From Sphingobacterium bovistauri (GTDB lineage Bacteria; Bacteroidota; Bacteroidia; Sphingobacteriales; Sphingobacteriaceae): a stretch of 39,932 bases of DNA. The notes below the pieces were generated by a model, which had not been told where the DNA came from, searched no databases, and was given only the letters and a program-made list of their open reading frames with translations. The stretch covers positions 1 through 39,932 of the forward strand of contig NZ_JADEYP010000036.1 of NCBI RefSeq assembly GCF_020295405.1, read 5' to 3'. Shown here piece after piece: positions 18,371 to 27,360 of this stretch (positions are counted from its first letter, which is position 1; each line of letters starts with the position of its first letter). The translations under genes and the position numbers were made by a program.

Positions 18371-18934
18371 TTGATTTTAAAAACAACCATACACGGCTTT
18401 GCAACTGCGGTAAAAGGATTACTTTTGACCGTGAAGCACCTTTTTGGCGCTAAAAAATCTCGTGAATCGCGCGACATTCGTCAAGCTGATTATTTCGAAA
18501 AACAAGAAGGTGTAACCACAGTCCAATTTCCGCACGAGAAAATGCCAATTCCAGAAGTTGCCCGTTATCAATTGGATGTTGAAATTGACGATTGTATCGT
18601 TTGTGATTTATGTGCAAAAGCCTGTCCTGTGGATTGCATCACAATAGAAGCTATTAAGTCGCCAGAGGCAATAGGAAAAACTTCCGACGGAAGTGTAAAG
18701 CGTCTATATGCAGCACAATTCGATATTGACATGGCGAAGTGTATGTACTGTGGACTATGTACAGTCGTTTGTCCGACAGAATGTATCACCATGACCAATC
18801 AATACGATCGCAGTACAACGAAATTGACCGATTTGATTTACGATTTCGGTGAGATGACCGATGAGGAAATCATGAAACGGAAGGAAGAATGGACAAGTTT
18901 TCAAGCTGATAAGGAGGCGGCAAAAAAGAAATAA
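18371..18934 (+). CDS. nuoI: NADH-quinone oxidoreductase subunit I (2x[4Fe-4S])
   Basis: This 187-residue ferredoxin-like subunit carries electrons between the two 4Fe-4S clusters on the way to quinone. The cluster motifs are CIVCDLCAKACPVDC and CMYCGLCTVVCPTEC, each a CxxCxxCxxxC plus CP pattern. An amphipathic N-terminus lies along the membrane. The start is again TTG, one base after the nuoH stop; the first ATG downstream (KMPIPEV) would remove about 57 residues. The C-terminus is charged and ends in a lysine run. The stop codon overlaps the nuoJ ATG by one base, which suggests translational coupling. Confidence 0.94.
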   Translation: MILKTTIHGFATAVKGLLLTVKHLFGAKKSRESRDIRQADYFEKQEGVTTVQFPHEKMPIPEVARYQLDVEIDDCIVCDLCAKACPVDCITIEAIKSPEAIGKTSDGSVKRLYAAQFDIDMAKCMYCGLCTVVCPTECITMTNQYDRSTTKLTDLIYDFGEMTDEEIMKRKEEWTSFQADKEAAKKK

Positions 18935-19482
18935 TGAATCTTGAGGTATTTCTTTTTTATGCATTTGCAATGTTGGCAATTGGCTCTGCCCTACTTGTGG
19001 TAAGCTTGAAAAACACCGCGAGAGCGTTATTCTTGTTTTTCATTACGCTATTCTCGATGGCAGGTTTATTCTTGTTTGCGTTAGCCGATTTTGTAGCAAT
19101 TACACAAATCATGGTCTATGTCGGTGGTGTGCTAATCTTAATGATATTTGCATTCATGTTATCCAACAAAGAATTGCTTGCTGATTTGCAAAATATTTCG
19201 GGATCATTTTTAAGTCTCCCAAGTTGGCAATCGGTCCTTTTAGCGATTGGATTTTTCGTTGTAATTCTTATTGGATTAAAAGAATGGAATAACGATATGC
19301 CAGAATGGATCTTGAGTAACATCAAATCTGGTGACATTATCTTACCAAATGATAACAATATTCAGCAGCTCGGTATAAAGTTTATGACCCAATATGTATT
19401 ACCTTTTGAGGTCATATCCATTTTTTTATTGATGGCTTTGATTGGCGCAGCCCACTTATCTAGAAAGGAGGAAAATCGATGA
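18934..19482 (+). CDS. nuoJ: NADH-quinone oxidoreductase subunit J
   Basis: A 182-residue membrane subunit of the complex I proton-pumping arm. It has five hydrophobic segments; the family-typical ALFLFFITLFSMAGLFLFALADFVAITQIMVYVGGVLILMIFAFML includes the pi-bulge helix (VYVGGVLILMIF) seen in NuoJ/ND6. An extra-membrane loop (about 108-142) separates the last helix. It overlaps nuoI by one base at the start and nuoK by four bases (ATGA) at the end, so it is translated as part of the operon. Confidence 0.93.
   Translation: MNLEVFLFYAFAMLAIGSALLVVSLKNTARALFLFFITLFSMAGLFLFALADFVAITQIMVYVGGVLILMIFAFMLSNKELLADLQNISGSFLSLPSWQSVLLAIGFFVVILIGLKEWNNDMPEWILSNIKSGDIILPNDNNIQQLGIKFMTQYVLPFEVISIFLLMALIGAAHLSRKEENR
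19464..19471 (+). promoter_or_regulatory. nuoK: Strong Shine-Dalgarno sequence for nuoK
   Basis: AAAGGAGG lies seven bases before the nuoK ATG, inside the end of nuoJ. Bacteroidota genes rarely carry such a strong site. Here it fixes the nuoK start and may help reinitiation at the four-base nuoJ/nuoK overlap. Confidence 0.5.
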
Positions 19483-19784
19483 TTACATTGACACACTTCT
19501 TAGTCGTAAGTGCTTGTATATTTTGTATTGGACTCTATACTGTCATTGCAAAACGTAATGCAATCATGATTTTGATTGGCATTGAATTAATGATAAATGC
19601 AGCTATATTGAATTTTGTTGCTTTCAGCAAATACGATAAAACCAATTACGGAGGACAAGTATTTGCCTTATTCGCTATTGTATTAGCGGCAGCTTCGGTA
19701 GCCGTTGGATTGGCTATTATTTTAAACGTATACAGACATTACAAAACCATTAACCCCGATAATATTACAGACTTAAGAGATTAA
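19479..19784 (+). CDS. nuoK: NADH-quinone oxidoreductase subunit K
   Basis: A 101-residue, three-helix membrane subunit of complex I, homologous to MrpC antiporter subunits. The conserved glutamate in the second helix is present (MILIGIELMINAAILNFVAF), as is the LFAIVLAAASVAVGLAIILNVYR third helix. Length is typical (about 100). It overlaps nuoJ by four bases and nuoL by one base. Confidence 0.94.
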   Translation: MITLTHFLVVSACIFCIGLYTVIAKRNAIMILIGIELMINAAILNFVAFSKYDKTNYGGQVFALFAIVLAAASVAVGLAIILNVYRHYKTINPDNITDLRD

Positions 19785-21793
19785 TGACTAATATACTCAA
19801 CATATCACCAATTTTAGCGAGTATGCTTATTGTACTCTTACCTTTCTTAGCCTTTGTTATTCAGGCTGTGCTTGGTAGGAAGTCTACTTCTGGCATTTTT
19901 TCTTTGGTGGCTATTGTGATGAGTACCATTCTATCTGGATTTTTTGTCTTTTCAGAAGTATGGAATAGCATTCCTCTGCACGCCGATTATACTTGGTTTA
20001 CTATTGGAGAAAAAACATTCGACATTGGAATTTTATTAAACAATCTGACCGTTTTAATGCAGTTTATTGTCTGCATTATCGCCCTCCCTGTGCATATTTA
20101 TTCCAAATCCTATATGAAGGGTGATTCAGGCATTCATCGCTATTGGATGTATTTGAGCCTATTCTGCTTTGCCATGTTGGGCTTGACGATTTCTAAAAAT
20201 CTACTCATGATGTACATTTTTTGGGAATTGGTTGGTTTTGCTTCTTATTTATTAATCGGCTTTTGGTTTACTAAAGACTCTGCTGTACAAGCGAATAAGA
20301 AAGCTTTTTTGATAAATAGAATTGGAGATTTAGGATTCTTAATCGGTATTTCTGTTTTATTTACTACGTTTGGCACACTCGATATAGTAGATATATTAGG
20401 CAAAGACGGATTGTTTTATCATGGCATTATAGACCGTAATTCAGGATTAATGACCGCAGCTGGCATTTGTTTCTTCTTAGGCGCAATGGCCAAATCAGCA
20501 CAATTTCCATTACATTTGTGGTTGCCGGATGCGATGGAAGGGCCGACTTCCGTTTCTTCATTGATACATGCTGCAACCATGGTAGCTGCTGGTGTATTTT
20601 TATTGAGTTCTATTTTTCCCCTATTCAACGAAACAGTTTTACTTATAATCGCTATCATCGGAACCATAACCGCTATTACATCCTCTATTTTTGCGTTAGC
20701 ACAATACGATATTAAGAAAGTATTAGCCTTCTCTACCATTTCACAACTAGGCTATATGATGGTCGCTGTGGGAATTGGTGCATGGGATGCAGGAATGTTT
20801 CATTTGGCAACACACGCCTTTTTCAAATGCCTTTTATTCTTAAGTGCTGGTGCAGTTATTCACGAGATGTCACATTTAAAAGCGAATAGTAACATAGATT
20901 TCGATCCACAAGATATGCGCAATATGGGCGGTCTTCGTCAATATATGCCAAAGACATTTGTGTTGATGAGCATAGCTTCATTAGCATTGGCTGGATTCCC
21001 ATTGACTTCGGGATTTCTTTCCAAAGATGCAATTGTGATTTCAGCTTTTGAATGGGCATTACATCAAGGTGGATTGTATCTTGTGATCCCAATTATTTTA
21101 GTTATAGTTAGTGTTTTGACAGCATTCTATATTGGTAGATTAATTTTCAAAACATTCTTTGGAACATTACGTGTCAAAGTTGGTCATGAGGCTTATGTGC
21201 ATGAAGCGCCAAAAACCATGCTGATTCCATTGGCTTTCTTAGCGGTTTGTTCTTTCTTTTTTGTATTCTCTTTGAATCCATTCTCCTATGCTAATGCATC
21301 TATAATGAATGGTTTATATGTGAACTATACTTTTCCTGAAATCTATTCTTTACATACTATAATTCCAATTACATTAACGTTGACCGCATTAATAAGTTGG
21401 TGGCTTGGTTACAATTGGTATGTAAAAGGAAAATATCCATTGAATGCCAATAGCAAATTGATTCTGCTAGCTCAAAATCAATTTGGAATGAATGAATGGA
21501 TGATGAAAACTTTTGTAAATCCAACAATTCAACTAGGAAAAATTAGTTTCTGGTTTGATAAATATATTGTCGATGGTATAATTAACGGTACTTCTTACAT
21601 ATTGAAGCAATTAAGTAATCTGATTACGTGGATTGATAAATATATAGTGGATGGCATAGTGAATGGCATTGCCAAATTAGTTTATGAACTTGGAAATGCT
21701 TTTCGTTTTGTTCAAAATGGAAGGCTACAAAACTACATGGGCTTTGCTTTGACCGTTGTTTTAATTGGAATAATTTATTTGATATTACGATAA
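19784..21793 (+). CDS. nuoL: NADH-quinone oxidoreductase subunit L
   Basis: A 669-residue antiporter-like subunit at the distal end of the complex I membrane arm, with a long lateral amphipathic helix near the C-terminus. Core proton-path motifs are visible: MYIFWELVGFASYLLIGFWF, AQFPLHLWLPDAMEGPTSVSSLIHAATMVAAGVFLL and TISQLGYMMVAVGIGAWDAGMFHLATHAFFKCLLFLSAGAVIHEM. The C-terminal region shows an in-frame repeat 26 residues apart: WFDKYIVDGIING at 590-602 and WIDKYIVDGIVNG at 616-628, where many NuoL proteins have one FD..VDG motif. The next gene nuoM follows after one base. Confidence 0.95.
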   Translation: MTNILNISPILASMLIVLLPFLAFVIQAVLGRKSTSGIFSLVAIVMSTILSGFFVFSEVWNSIPLHADYTWFTIGEKTFDIGILLNNLTVLMQFIVCIIALPVHIYSKSYMKGDSGIHRYWMYLSLFCFAMLGLTISKNLLMMYIFWELVGFASYLLIGFWFTKDSAVQANKKAFLINRIGDLGFLIGISVLFTTFGTLDIVDILGKDGLFYHGIIDRNSGLMTAAGICFFLGAMAKSAQFPLHLWLPDAMEGPTSVSSLIHAATMVAAGVFLLSSIFPLFNETVLLIIAIIGTITAITSSIFALAQYDIKKVLAFSTISQLGYMMVAVGIGAWDAGMFHLATHAFFKCLLFLSAGAVIHEMSHLKANSNIDFDPQDMRNMGGLRQYMPKTFVLMSIASLALAGFPLTSGFLSKDAIVISAFEWALHQGGLYLVIPIILVIVSVLTAFYIGRLIFKTFFGTLRVKVGHEAYVHEAPKTMLIPLAFLAVCSFFFVFSLNPFSYANASIMNGLYVNYTFPEIYSLHTIIPITLTLTALISWWLGYNWYVKGKYPLNANSKLILLAQNQFGMNEWMMKTFVNPTIQLGKISFWFDKYIVDGIINGTSYILKQLSNLITWIDKYIVDGIVNGIAKLVYELGNAFRFVQNGRLQNYMGFALTVVLIGIIYLILR

Positions 21794-21794
21794 C

Positions 21795-23399
21795 ATGGGA
21801 TTACTCTCACTACTTATATTTTTGCCTCTGATCGCAACAGCTTTAATCTTACTGTTGCCAGCTTCAATGCGCCAAAGCTACAAATACATTTCCTTGGGAT
21901 TTACTGTGGTACAATTTGCGCTATCAGGCTATTTATATACCCAATTTGATAATACGGTAATAGGGATTAATCAGGCAAGTGGTTTTCAATTCGTAGAACA
22001 GCTAGCTTGGATACGTTTGGACTTGGGCAGTTTGGGGCAATTGGAAATTGATTATTTCTTAGGAGTCGACGGTGTCTCATTGCCTCTATTGGTATTAAGT
22101 GCATTTGTGATGCTGATGGCAATCGGAGCCTCGTGGAATATCACAAAAAGTACAAAGGGATATTTTGCGCTCTTAATGCTATTGAATATGGCCGTAATGG
22201 GTATTTTCTGTGCTTTGGACTTTTTCTTATTCTACATCTTCTACGAAGTAATGTTGCTTCCTTTGTATTTCCTTATCGGGATTTGGGGTGGAGCTAATCG
22301 AGAATATGCGGCGATTAAGTTCTTTATCTACACACTATTTGGCTCCGTATTCATGTTGCTAATCATCGTAGGCTTATATTTCTCGGTCATTAATCCTGAA
22401 ACAGATGCACATACTTTTAATATGTTGCATATGATGAATCCAAACAATTACGTAGACGGTTCATTCTTTGCTTACATGAATAATTATTACGAAGTATTAG
22501 GAATTCCAGCCCGTATGTTAGGGTTTATTGTTTTATTTTTCGCTTTTGCGATTAAAGTTCCAATCGTTCCACTACATACTTGGTTGCCTGATGCCCACGT
22601 AGAAGCCCCTACACCTGTATCCATTATACTAGCAGGTATATTGTTAAAAATTGGTGGCTACGGTATTATTCGTGTCTGTTATAGTATTTTCCCAGATGCG
22701 GCAGCAGATGCTAATTGGTGGTTAGGATTAATCGGTGTTATCTCCATTTTATATGGTGCATTAAATGCTTTAGCCCAAAAAGACTTGAAACGTTTAATTG
22801 CCTATTCTTCTGTTTCACACATGGGGTTTGTATTATTGGGTGTAGCATCATTAACTGCTGAAGGTATTTCTGGGGCATTATTCCAAATGTTGTCGCATGG
22901 ATTCTTATCCGCAGCATTATTCTTCCTAGTAGGTGTGATTTACGACCGTGTACACGATAGATATATTTACAATTTCCGTGGTTTAGCATCACATATGCCG
23001 ACATATACAGGTTTTGTTGCAGTTGCTTTTTTTGCTTCTTTAGGTTTACCAGGATTCTCAGCTTTTATTGGTGAAGCGTTTGTCATTATTGGGACTTTCA
23101 ATGCTGAATCAGTAGGAACTGGTATACCACGCTGGATGGCTATTGCCGGGTCCGTTGGTATATTGTTGAGTGCTGCTTATTTGTTATGGACGTTGCAACG
23201 CATGTTCTTCGGACAAACTCGTTTCAAAGGTGGTGAAGAATGGGCTTCGGCTTTGACAGACGTAAATATAAGAGAGCGTATTATTTTGTTTCCTACATTA
23301 GCATTAGCATTGTTATTGGGCATTATGCCTTCCTTGGTTTTTGACAAAATGAATGCAACGGTTCTTAATTTAGTTTCATTGGTTTCACAATACCTGTAA
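21795..23399 (+). CDS. nuoM: NADH-quinone oxidoreductase subunit M
   Basis: A 534-residue antiporter-like proton-pumping subunit of complex I with about 14 membrane helices. Motifs include FFLFYIFYEVMLLPLYFLIGIWGG (with the ion-path glutamate), IKVPIVPLHTWLPDAHVEAPTPVSIILAGILLKIGGYGIIR and KDLKRLIAYSSVSHMGFVLLG. A somewhat extended loop (about 200-235, with NPNNYVDGSFFAYMNNYYEVLGIP) lies between helices, as in other Bacteroidota. It is separated from nuoL by one base and overlaps the nuoN ATG by one base. Confidence 0.95.
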   Translation: MGLLSLLIFLPLIATALILLLPASMRQSYKYISLGFTVVQFALSGYLYTQFDNTVIGINQASGFQFVEQLAWIRLDLGSLGQLEIDYFLGVDGVSLPLLVLSAFVMLMAIGASWNITKSTKGYFALLMLLNMAVMGIFCALDFFLFYIFYEVMLLPLYFLIGIWGGANREYAAIKFFIYTLFGSVFMLLIIVGLYFSVINPETDAHTFNMLHMMNPNNYVDGSFFAYMNNYYEVLGIPARMLGFIVLFFAFAIKVPIVPLHTWLPDAHVEAPTPVSIILAGILLKIGGYGIIRVCYSIFPDAAADANWWLGLIGVISILYGALNALAQKDLKRLIAYSSVSHMGFVLLGVASLTAEGISGALFQMLSHGFLSAALFFLVGVIYDRVHDRYIYNFRGLASHMPTYTGFVAVAFFASLGLPGFSAFIGEAFVIIGTFNAESVGTGIPRWMAIAGSVGILLSAAYLLWTLQRMFFGQTRFKGGEEWASALTDVNIRERIILFPTLALALLLGIMPSLVFDKMNATVLNLVSLVSQYL

Positions 23400-24892
23400 T
23401 GCAAGATATTAACACTCAATTACCAAGTATCCTTGACCAGGTCATCCAATCGATTCCGTTTTTCAAAGCGGAATTGGCTTTGATATTTGCATTTTTAGGA
23501 AGCATAATTGCGACACTATTCTTAGACAAGCTCTGGAAACAAAGTTCCTTTATTATAACTTTAATTGGTATCGTTAGCTCTTTTGTATTAGCAACACAAC
23601 AGTTTGGACAACCACAAAGTGGATTCTTCGGCATGCTGATTATTGATAATTTCTCTGTTTATTCCAGAGGAATTATATTAGCCGCTTTATTAATCTGTGT
23701 GGTATTTATTCAACAGCATTTTCAATATAAAACATTTGGAAAAAACCTTGGTGATGTTTACAGTATTTTGCTTGCTGCAGGATTAGGTATTAATCTTTTA
23801 ACGAGTACGACCAACTGGTTGTTGGCTTTCATCGCCATAGAAACAGTTTCAATCAGTTCATATATTTTAGTGGGCTATTTTTCTGAAAACAAAAGGCAAA
23901 CTGAAGCATCAATGAAATATGTGCTTTTCGGATCTGTTTCAGCCGCAGTAATGCTATATGGTCTTTCGTTATTATATGGTTTCACGGGGAATCTTGATTT
24001 TACGTCGTTTGAACACATCCAAGGATTGATAGAAGCACCCAAAATACTTTTATCCGTTGCCCTGTTATTTATGTTTACTGGATTGGGATTTAAATTAAGT
24101 TTTGTTCCCTTTCATGTATGGTCACCTGATGTTTACGAAGGGGCACCTACTCCTGTCACAGCCTTTTTATCAACTGTGCCGAAAATTGGAGCTATCATTT
24201 TATTAGCACGACTTTTTGAAGAATGGACATCGTCTTCCTTTTACTTCTCCGAATTAGTTTTAATACTAATTAGTGTGGCATCCATTACAACAATGCTAAT
24301 TGGTAATCTTGTAGCTTTAAGACAATCAAATATTAAGCGCATGATGGCCTATTCTTCCATCGGACACACTGGTTTTTTGTTAATGGCTTTGGTTGGTAAT
24401 TTAGCTTCCGAACCTCAAGTCTTACTTTTTTACATCGCGGTATATACGATAATGAATTTAGCCGTATTTGGACTTATTGATGTAATGGAACAAAAGATTG
24501 GTAGCGTACAATTAGAAAATTACCAAGGCTTGGGCAAACAATTCCCTATAACATTCAGTATTTTCACTCTATTAGGAATTTCATTGATCGGCTTACCTCC
24601 TACAGCTGGTTTTATTGGAAAACTATTTGTCTTTACCTCTATATTTGATTTATTTCAATTCAACAACAATAGATACTATCTCATTTTACTAGTTGTTGGA
24701 GCGTTGACTTCGGTAATTTCTCTGTTTTATTATTTCAAAATACCTTTGTACGCTTTCTTACGCAAAGGCGATGAGGTAAAAATATTGCCTACAAAATCTA
24801 CACAAATTGTGTATATAATTTCTATCATCTTGGGGATTACGACGTTGTTGTTAGGAATTTTCCCAAATCTACTTTTGACATTATTTAAATAA
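23399..24892 (+). CDS. nuoN: NADH-quinone oxidoreductase subunit N
   Basis: A 497-residue antiporter-like subunit of complex I. The motifs LAFIAIETVSISSYILVGYF, FKLSFVPFHVWSPDVYEGAPTPVTAFLSTVPKIGAIILLARL and SNIKRMMAYSSIGHTGFLLMAL are those of NuoN/ND2 proteins. About 14 transmembrane helices fill the length. It is the last gene of the nuoHIJKLMN operon; its ATG overlaps the nuoM stop by one base. No hairpin terminator is evident in the short gap before the next promoter and gene. Confidence 0.95.
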   Translation: MQDINTQLPSILDQVIQSIPFFKAELALIFAFLGSIIATLFLDKLWKQSSFIITLIGIVSSFVLATQQFGQPQSGFFGMLIIDNFSVYSRGIILAALLICVVFIQQHFQYKTFGKNLGDVYSILLAAGLGINLLTSTTNWLLAFIAIETVSISSYILVGYFSENKRQTEASMKYVLFGSVSAAVMLYGLSLLYGFTGNLDFTSFEHIQGLIEAPKILLSVALLFMFTGLGFKLSFVPFHVWSPDVYEGAPTPVTAFLSTVPKIGAIILLARLFEEWTSSSFYFSELVLILISVASITTMLIGNLVALRQSNIKRMMAYSSIGHTGFLLMALVGNLASEPQVLLFYIAVYTIMNLAVFGLIDVMEQKIGSVQLENYQGLGKQFPITFSIFTLLGISLIGLPPTAGFIGKLFVFTSIFDLFQFNNNRYYLILLVVGALTSVISLFYYFKIPLYAFLRKGDEVKILPTKSTQIVYIISIILGITTLLLGIFPNLLLTLFK

Positions 24893-24912
24893 GTGCATAT
24901 CTGTTTTTTTAG

Positions 24913-24920
24913 TAACTTTG
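24913..24920 (+). promoter_or_regulatory. Predicted -7 promoter box of the glycosyltransferase cassette
   Basis: TAACTTTG matches TAnnTTTG exactly. It lies 15 bases before the ATG at 24936 and overlaps a possible TTG start at 24918, which argues that translation begins at the ATG. It gives the glycosyltransferase genes a promoter separate from nuo. Confidence 0.45.
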
Positions 24921-24935
24921 ATAAGTTTTAGTCAA

Positions 24936-25742
24936 ATGGTAAAGACATCATTAATCATCTCTGTTTATAAAAACACGGAATTTCTGAATGCCGTATTAGA
25001 CAGTTTAAATCATCAAACTATAATGCCGAATGAGATTATTATTTCGGAAGATGGTAATGATGAAAACATGTACAATTTTATTAATAATTATCCTTTTTTA
25101 GCTCCTCATGTACATCTGACACAAGATGATATAGGTTGGAGAAAAAATCAAGCACTAAATAACGCTATTCGATCATCTAAATACGAATACTTAATTTTTA
25201 TTGATGGTGATTGTGTTTTACACCCAAAATTCATTGAGAATCATATAAAAATGGCATCGCCTAAAGATATTTTAGCTGGCAAAAGAGTTAAGTTGGGCGT
25301 TCAATACTCTGACATTTTGATAAACTCAACTGTCAAATCTTTCAGTAATGATTATCTCAAAAATTATAAGTCGATCAAAAATGAAGGCGGCGCATTTTGT
25401 GAAGAAGGAATCATATTTCCATTAAATTTCACAACTAAAGCTATAATTAAAGCATTAGGAATTTCATCAATCAAAGGTTGTAATTTTTCTTGTTTTAAAT
25501 CTTCACTCTTATCGATTAATGGCTTTGATGAAGATTATACTAAGCCAGCGATTGGTGAAGATATTGATTTGGTTTGGAGATTTAAAGGTTTGGGGTACAA
25601 TATAACTTCGATAAAGCATTTTGCTATTCAATATCATTTATATCATAAAGAAAGTTGGACAGATCAGTCTGAAAATGAAAAATTAATGCAAAATAAAATG
25701 AATGCCAAAACATTTAGATGCATTAACGGTTTACAAAAATAA
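24936..25742 (+). CDS. Glycosyltransferase, GT2-like, with galactosyltransferase-type C-terminal motif
   Basis: This 268-residue GT-A enzyme transfers a sugar from a nucleotide donor to a cell-surface glycan or lipid. The N-terminus MVKTSLIISVYKNTEFL is the family beta-strand start. The metal-binding DxD motif is D90-G91-D92 (FIDGDC). The later GFDEDYTKPAIGEDIDLVWR (about 196-215) resembles the Glyco_transf_7C catalytic region. No membrane helix is visible, so it is probably cytoplasmic or peripheral. An upstream TTG at 24918 would add six residues but falls in the predicted promoter box. It is the first of a cassette of glycan genes; donor and acceptor are unknown. Confidence 0.82.
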   Translation: MVKTSLIISVYKNTEFLNAVLDSLNHQTIMPNEIIISEDGNDENMYNFINNYPFLAPHVHLTQDDIGWRKNQALNNAIRSSKYEYLIFIDGDCVLHPKFIENHIKMASPKDILAGKRVKLGVQYSDILINSTVKSFSNDYLKNYKSIKNEGGAFCEEGIIFPLNFTTKAIIKALGISSIKGCNFSCFKSSLLSINGFDEDYTKPAIGEDIDLVWRFKGLGYNITSIKHFAIQYHLYHKESWTDQSENEKLMQNKMNAKTFRCINGLQK

Positions 25743-25756
25743 TATTACACTTCACA

Positions 25757-26476
25757 ATGGGAATTCTATATAAAGCATTAGTCGTCACGCCTGTAAAAAA
25801 TGCTATTGAAAATACGTTAGCTACAATCAAAACTATTGCAGCTAGTGATCTTCCCATTTTACATATCGTCTATAACGATTATAGTGACGCGATAACTAAG
25901 CAAACTTTAATCGATAATCTTAAAAATTATTCATACGAACTTATCCATTTAGAAGATATCACTTCTACACCATCTCCAAACTATAAGATTGTTCTGCAAG
26001 ATGCACAGAAAAAAGCGTTGAAAATGGGCCTTGATCTTATCATTGTAGAGTCAGATGTAGAGGTTAAAAATAATACCATCAAAAACTTAATTAGTTTTAA
26101 AAATAGCAATACTAAAACAGGAATGGTGGGTGCAGTAACGGTGGACTATAAGGATAAGGTAAACTTTCCTTACCTAAAGTTTAAAGACGAGAAGAAAGAT
26201 ATAATCAAAACGAATAGAAGTTTAAGTTTTTGTTGTACACTAATTTCAAACAACTATTTACAAGCATATGATTTTATGCAGTTAGATGAATCTAAAGATT
26301 GGTTTGACACTGTTATTTCTCATAAATCTACCGAAATAGGTTTTGAAAACTATGTATTGATGAAAGAAACAGTTTTACACAAACCCCATGGAAGCAGACC
26401 TTGGAAGCAATTAAAGTACACGAACCCTTTGAAATATTATTGGCTAAAATTCACCAAAGGAAGAGATAAAATTTAA
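25757..26476 (+). CDS. Putative GT-A glycosyltransferase-like protein
   Basis: A 239-residue protein that looks like a compact GT2-type nucleotide-diphospho-sugar fold. An opening strand (ALVVTPVKNAIENTLATIKTI) is followed by a second strand HIVYNDYSD at the usual DDxS site, and a DxD-like VESDVEV at residues 97-103. The usual C-terminal ED motif is not obvious, though FENYVLMKETVLHKPHG near the end takes that position. It lies 14 bases after the preceding transferase and nine bases before the next one, so co-transcription is likely. It is confidently related to glycosyltransferases by pattern, but activity and substrate are unknown. Confidence 0.65.
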   Translation: MGILYKALVVTPVKNAIENTLATIKTIAASDLPILHIVYNDYSDAITKQTLIDNLKNYSYELIHLEDITSTPSPNYKIVLQDAQKKALKMGLDLIIVESDVEVKNNTIKNLISFKNSNTKTGMVGAVTVDYKDKVNFPYLKFKDEKKDIIKTNRSLSFCCTLISNNYLQAYDFMQLDESKDWFDTVISHKSTEIGFENYVLMKETVLHKPHGSRPWKQLKYTNPLKYYWLKFTKGRDKI

Positions 26477-26485
26477 CACCATCGC

Positions 26486-27253
26486 ATGAATTCACTAGTT
26501 ACAGTTGTTATTCCATTCTATAATTCAGAAGAATACCTTGCACAGACAATAGATTGGGTTTTAGAATCTGATTATCCTTTAATTGAGATTATTTTAGTTG
26601 ATGATGGTTCTAAAGATAAATCCTTAGAAATCGCTAACAGTTATCTCACAAAACATAATAACATACGTGTACTGGAGCAAAAAAATCAAGGTGTAGCAGT
26701 AGCAAGAAACTATGCTATCCAAGAAGCGTCAGGCAAATATATAATGCCTGTCGATTCAGATGATATGATTTGCTACAACTATATTTCTGAGGCTGTAAAA
26801 ATTTTGGATGAAAGACCAGAAGTAAAAGTCGTTACCTCAAAAGGTGTTTTTTTTGGTGACAAAACTGGACCTCGTGACTTACCCGATTTCAATATTAACC
26901 TATTAGCACGACAAAACATACTTCACATTTCAGCATTATACCGAAAATCTGATTGGCAATTAGCAGGAGGGTATTGTCCTGAATTTAAAGGTAGAGAAGA
27001 TTGGGATTTTTGGATTTCTATGTTAAAAAATGGAGGTGAAGTTTACAAACTTCCCATTGTTGGATATCAGTATCGTATTAGAGCAAATTCAAAACGAGTA
27101 CGTACTAGAAACTTAAAGCCTGAAATCAATCTATTATTAAATAAAAGGCATAAAGAATTCTACAACAAAGTGTTGAATGGTCCACTCCGTATACAGCGAA
27201 CGTGGTCTAAACCATACAATACGCTTCTCAAATTTTTAGGTTTTTTAAAATAG
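26486..27253 (+). CDS. Family 2 glycosyltransferase
   Basis: A 255-residue classical GT2 enzyme. It shows VTVVIPFYNSEEYLAQTI at the start, IILVDDGSKDKS (D39, D40), QGVAVARNYAIQEASGKYIMPVDSDD (D90-x-D92-D93 metal site), and the catalytic-base region KGREDWDFWISML (about 170-182). The C-terminal tail is basic, with no clear transmembrane helix. It follows the preceding gene by nine bases in the same cassette. Such enzymes build lipopolysaccharide, capsule or exopolysaccharide; which one applies here cannot be told. Confidence 0.88.
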   Translation: MNSLVTVVIPFYNSEEYLAQTIDWVLESDYPLIEIILVDDGSKDKSLEIANSYLTKHNNIRVLEQKNQGVAVARNYAIQEASGKYIMPVDSDDMICYNYISEAVKILDERPEVKVVTSKGVFFGDKTGPRDLPDFNINLLARQNILHISALYRKSDWQLAGGYCPEFKGREDWDFWISMLKNGGEVYKLPIVGYQYRIRANSKRVRTRNLKPEINLLLNKRHKEFYNKVLNGPLRIQRTWSKPYNTLLKFLGFLK

Positions 27254-27330
27254 TTGTAACTCACTAATTTTTCGAAAAGCTTTGCAGCTATAAAAATTTA
27301 TTGTACTAATATCTGTCGCATTTCCTTTAC

Positions 27331-27360
27331 AATATTCGTTTTAAGAACTAAACGAATATT
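27331..27360 (+). promoter_or_regulatory. Perfect 11-bp inverted repeat directly before the 27364 gene
   Basis: AATATTCGTTT (27331-27341) and AAACGAATATT (27350-27360) form a perfect stem with an 8-base loop, ending three bases before the ATG at 27364. No T run follows on either strand, so it is not a standard terminator. It may be an operator or an RNA hairpin covering the ribosome-binding region. Confidence 0.5.

Noticed and set aside
20467..20715. 82-codon frame inside nuoL, and similar frames across gltB, ccmF and susC
   Set aside because: These are out-of-frame shadows of well-conserved genes, with no start context or protein family pattern.
24918..24935. TTG start adding six residues to the first glycosyltransferase
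   Set aside because: The codon lies in an exact TAnnTTTG promoter box, and the ATG at 24936 gives the normal family N-terminus.
27331..27360. Invertible promoter repeat for phase variation
   Set aside because: The two arms are only eight bases apart, leaving no promoter-sized segment to invert, and no recombinase gene is nearby.
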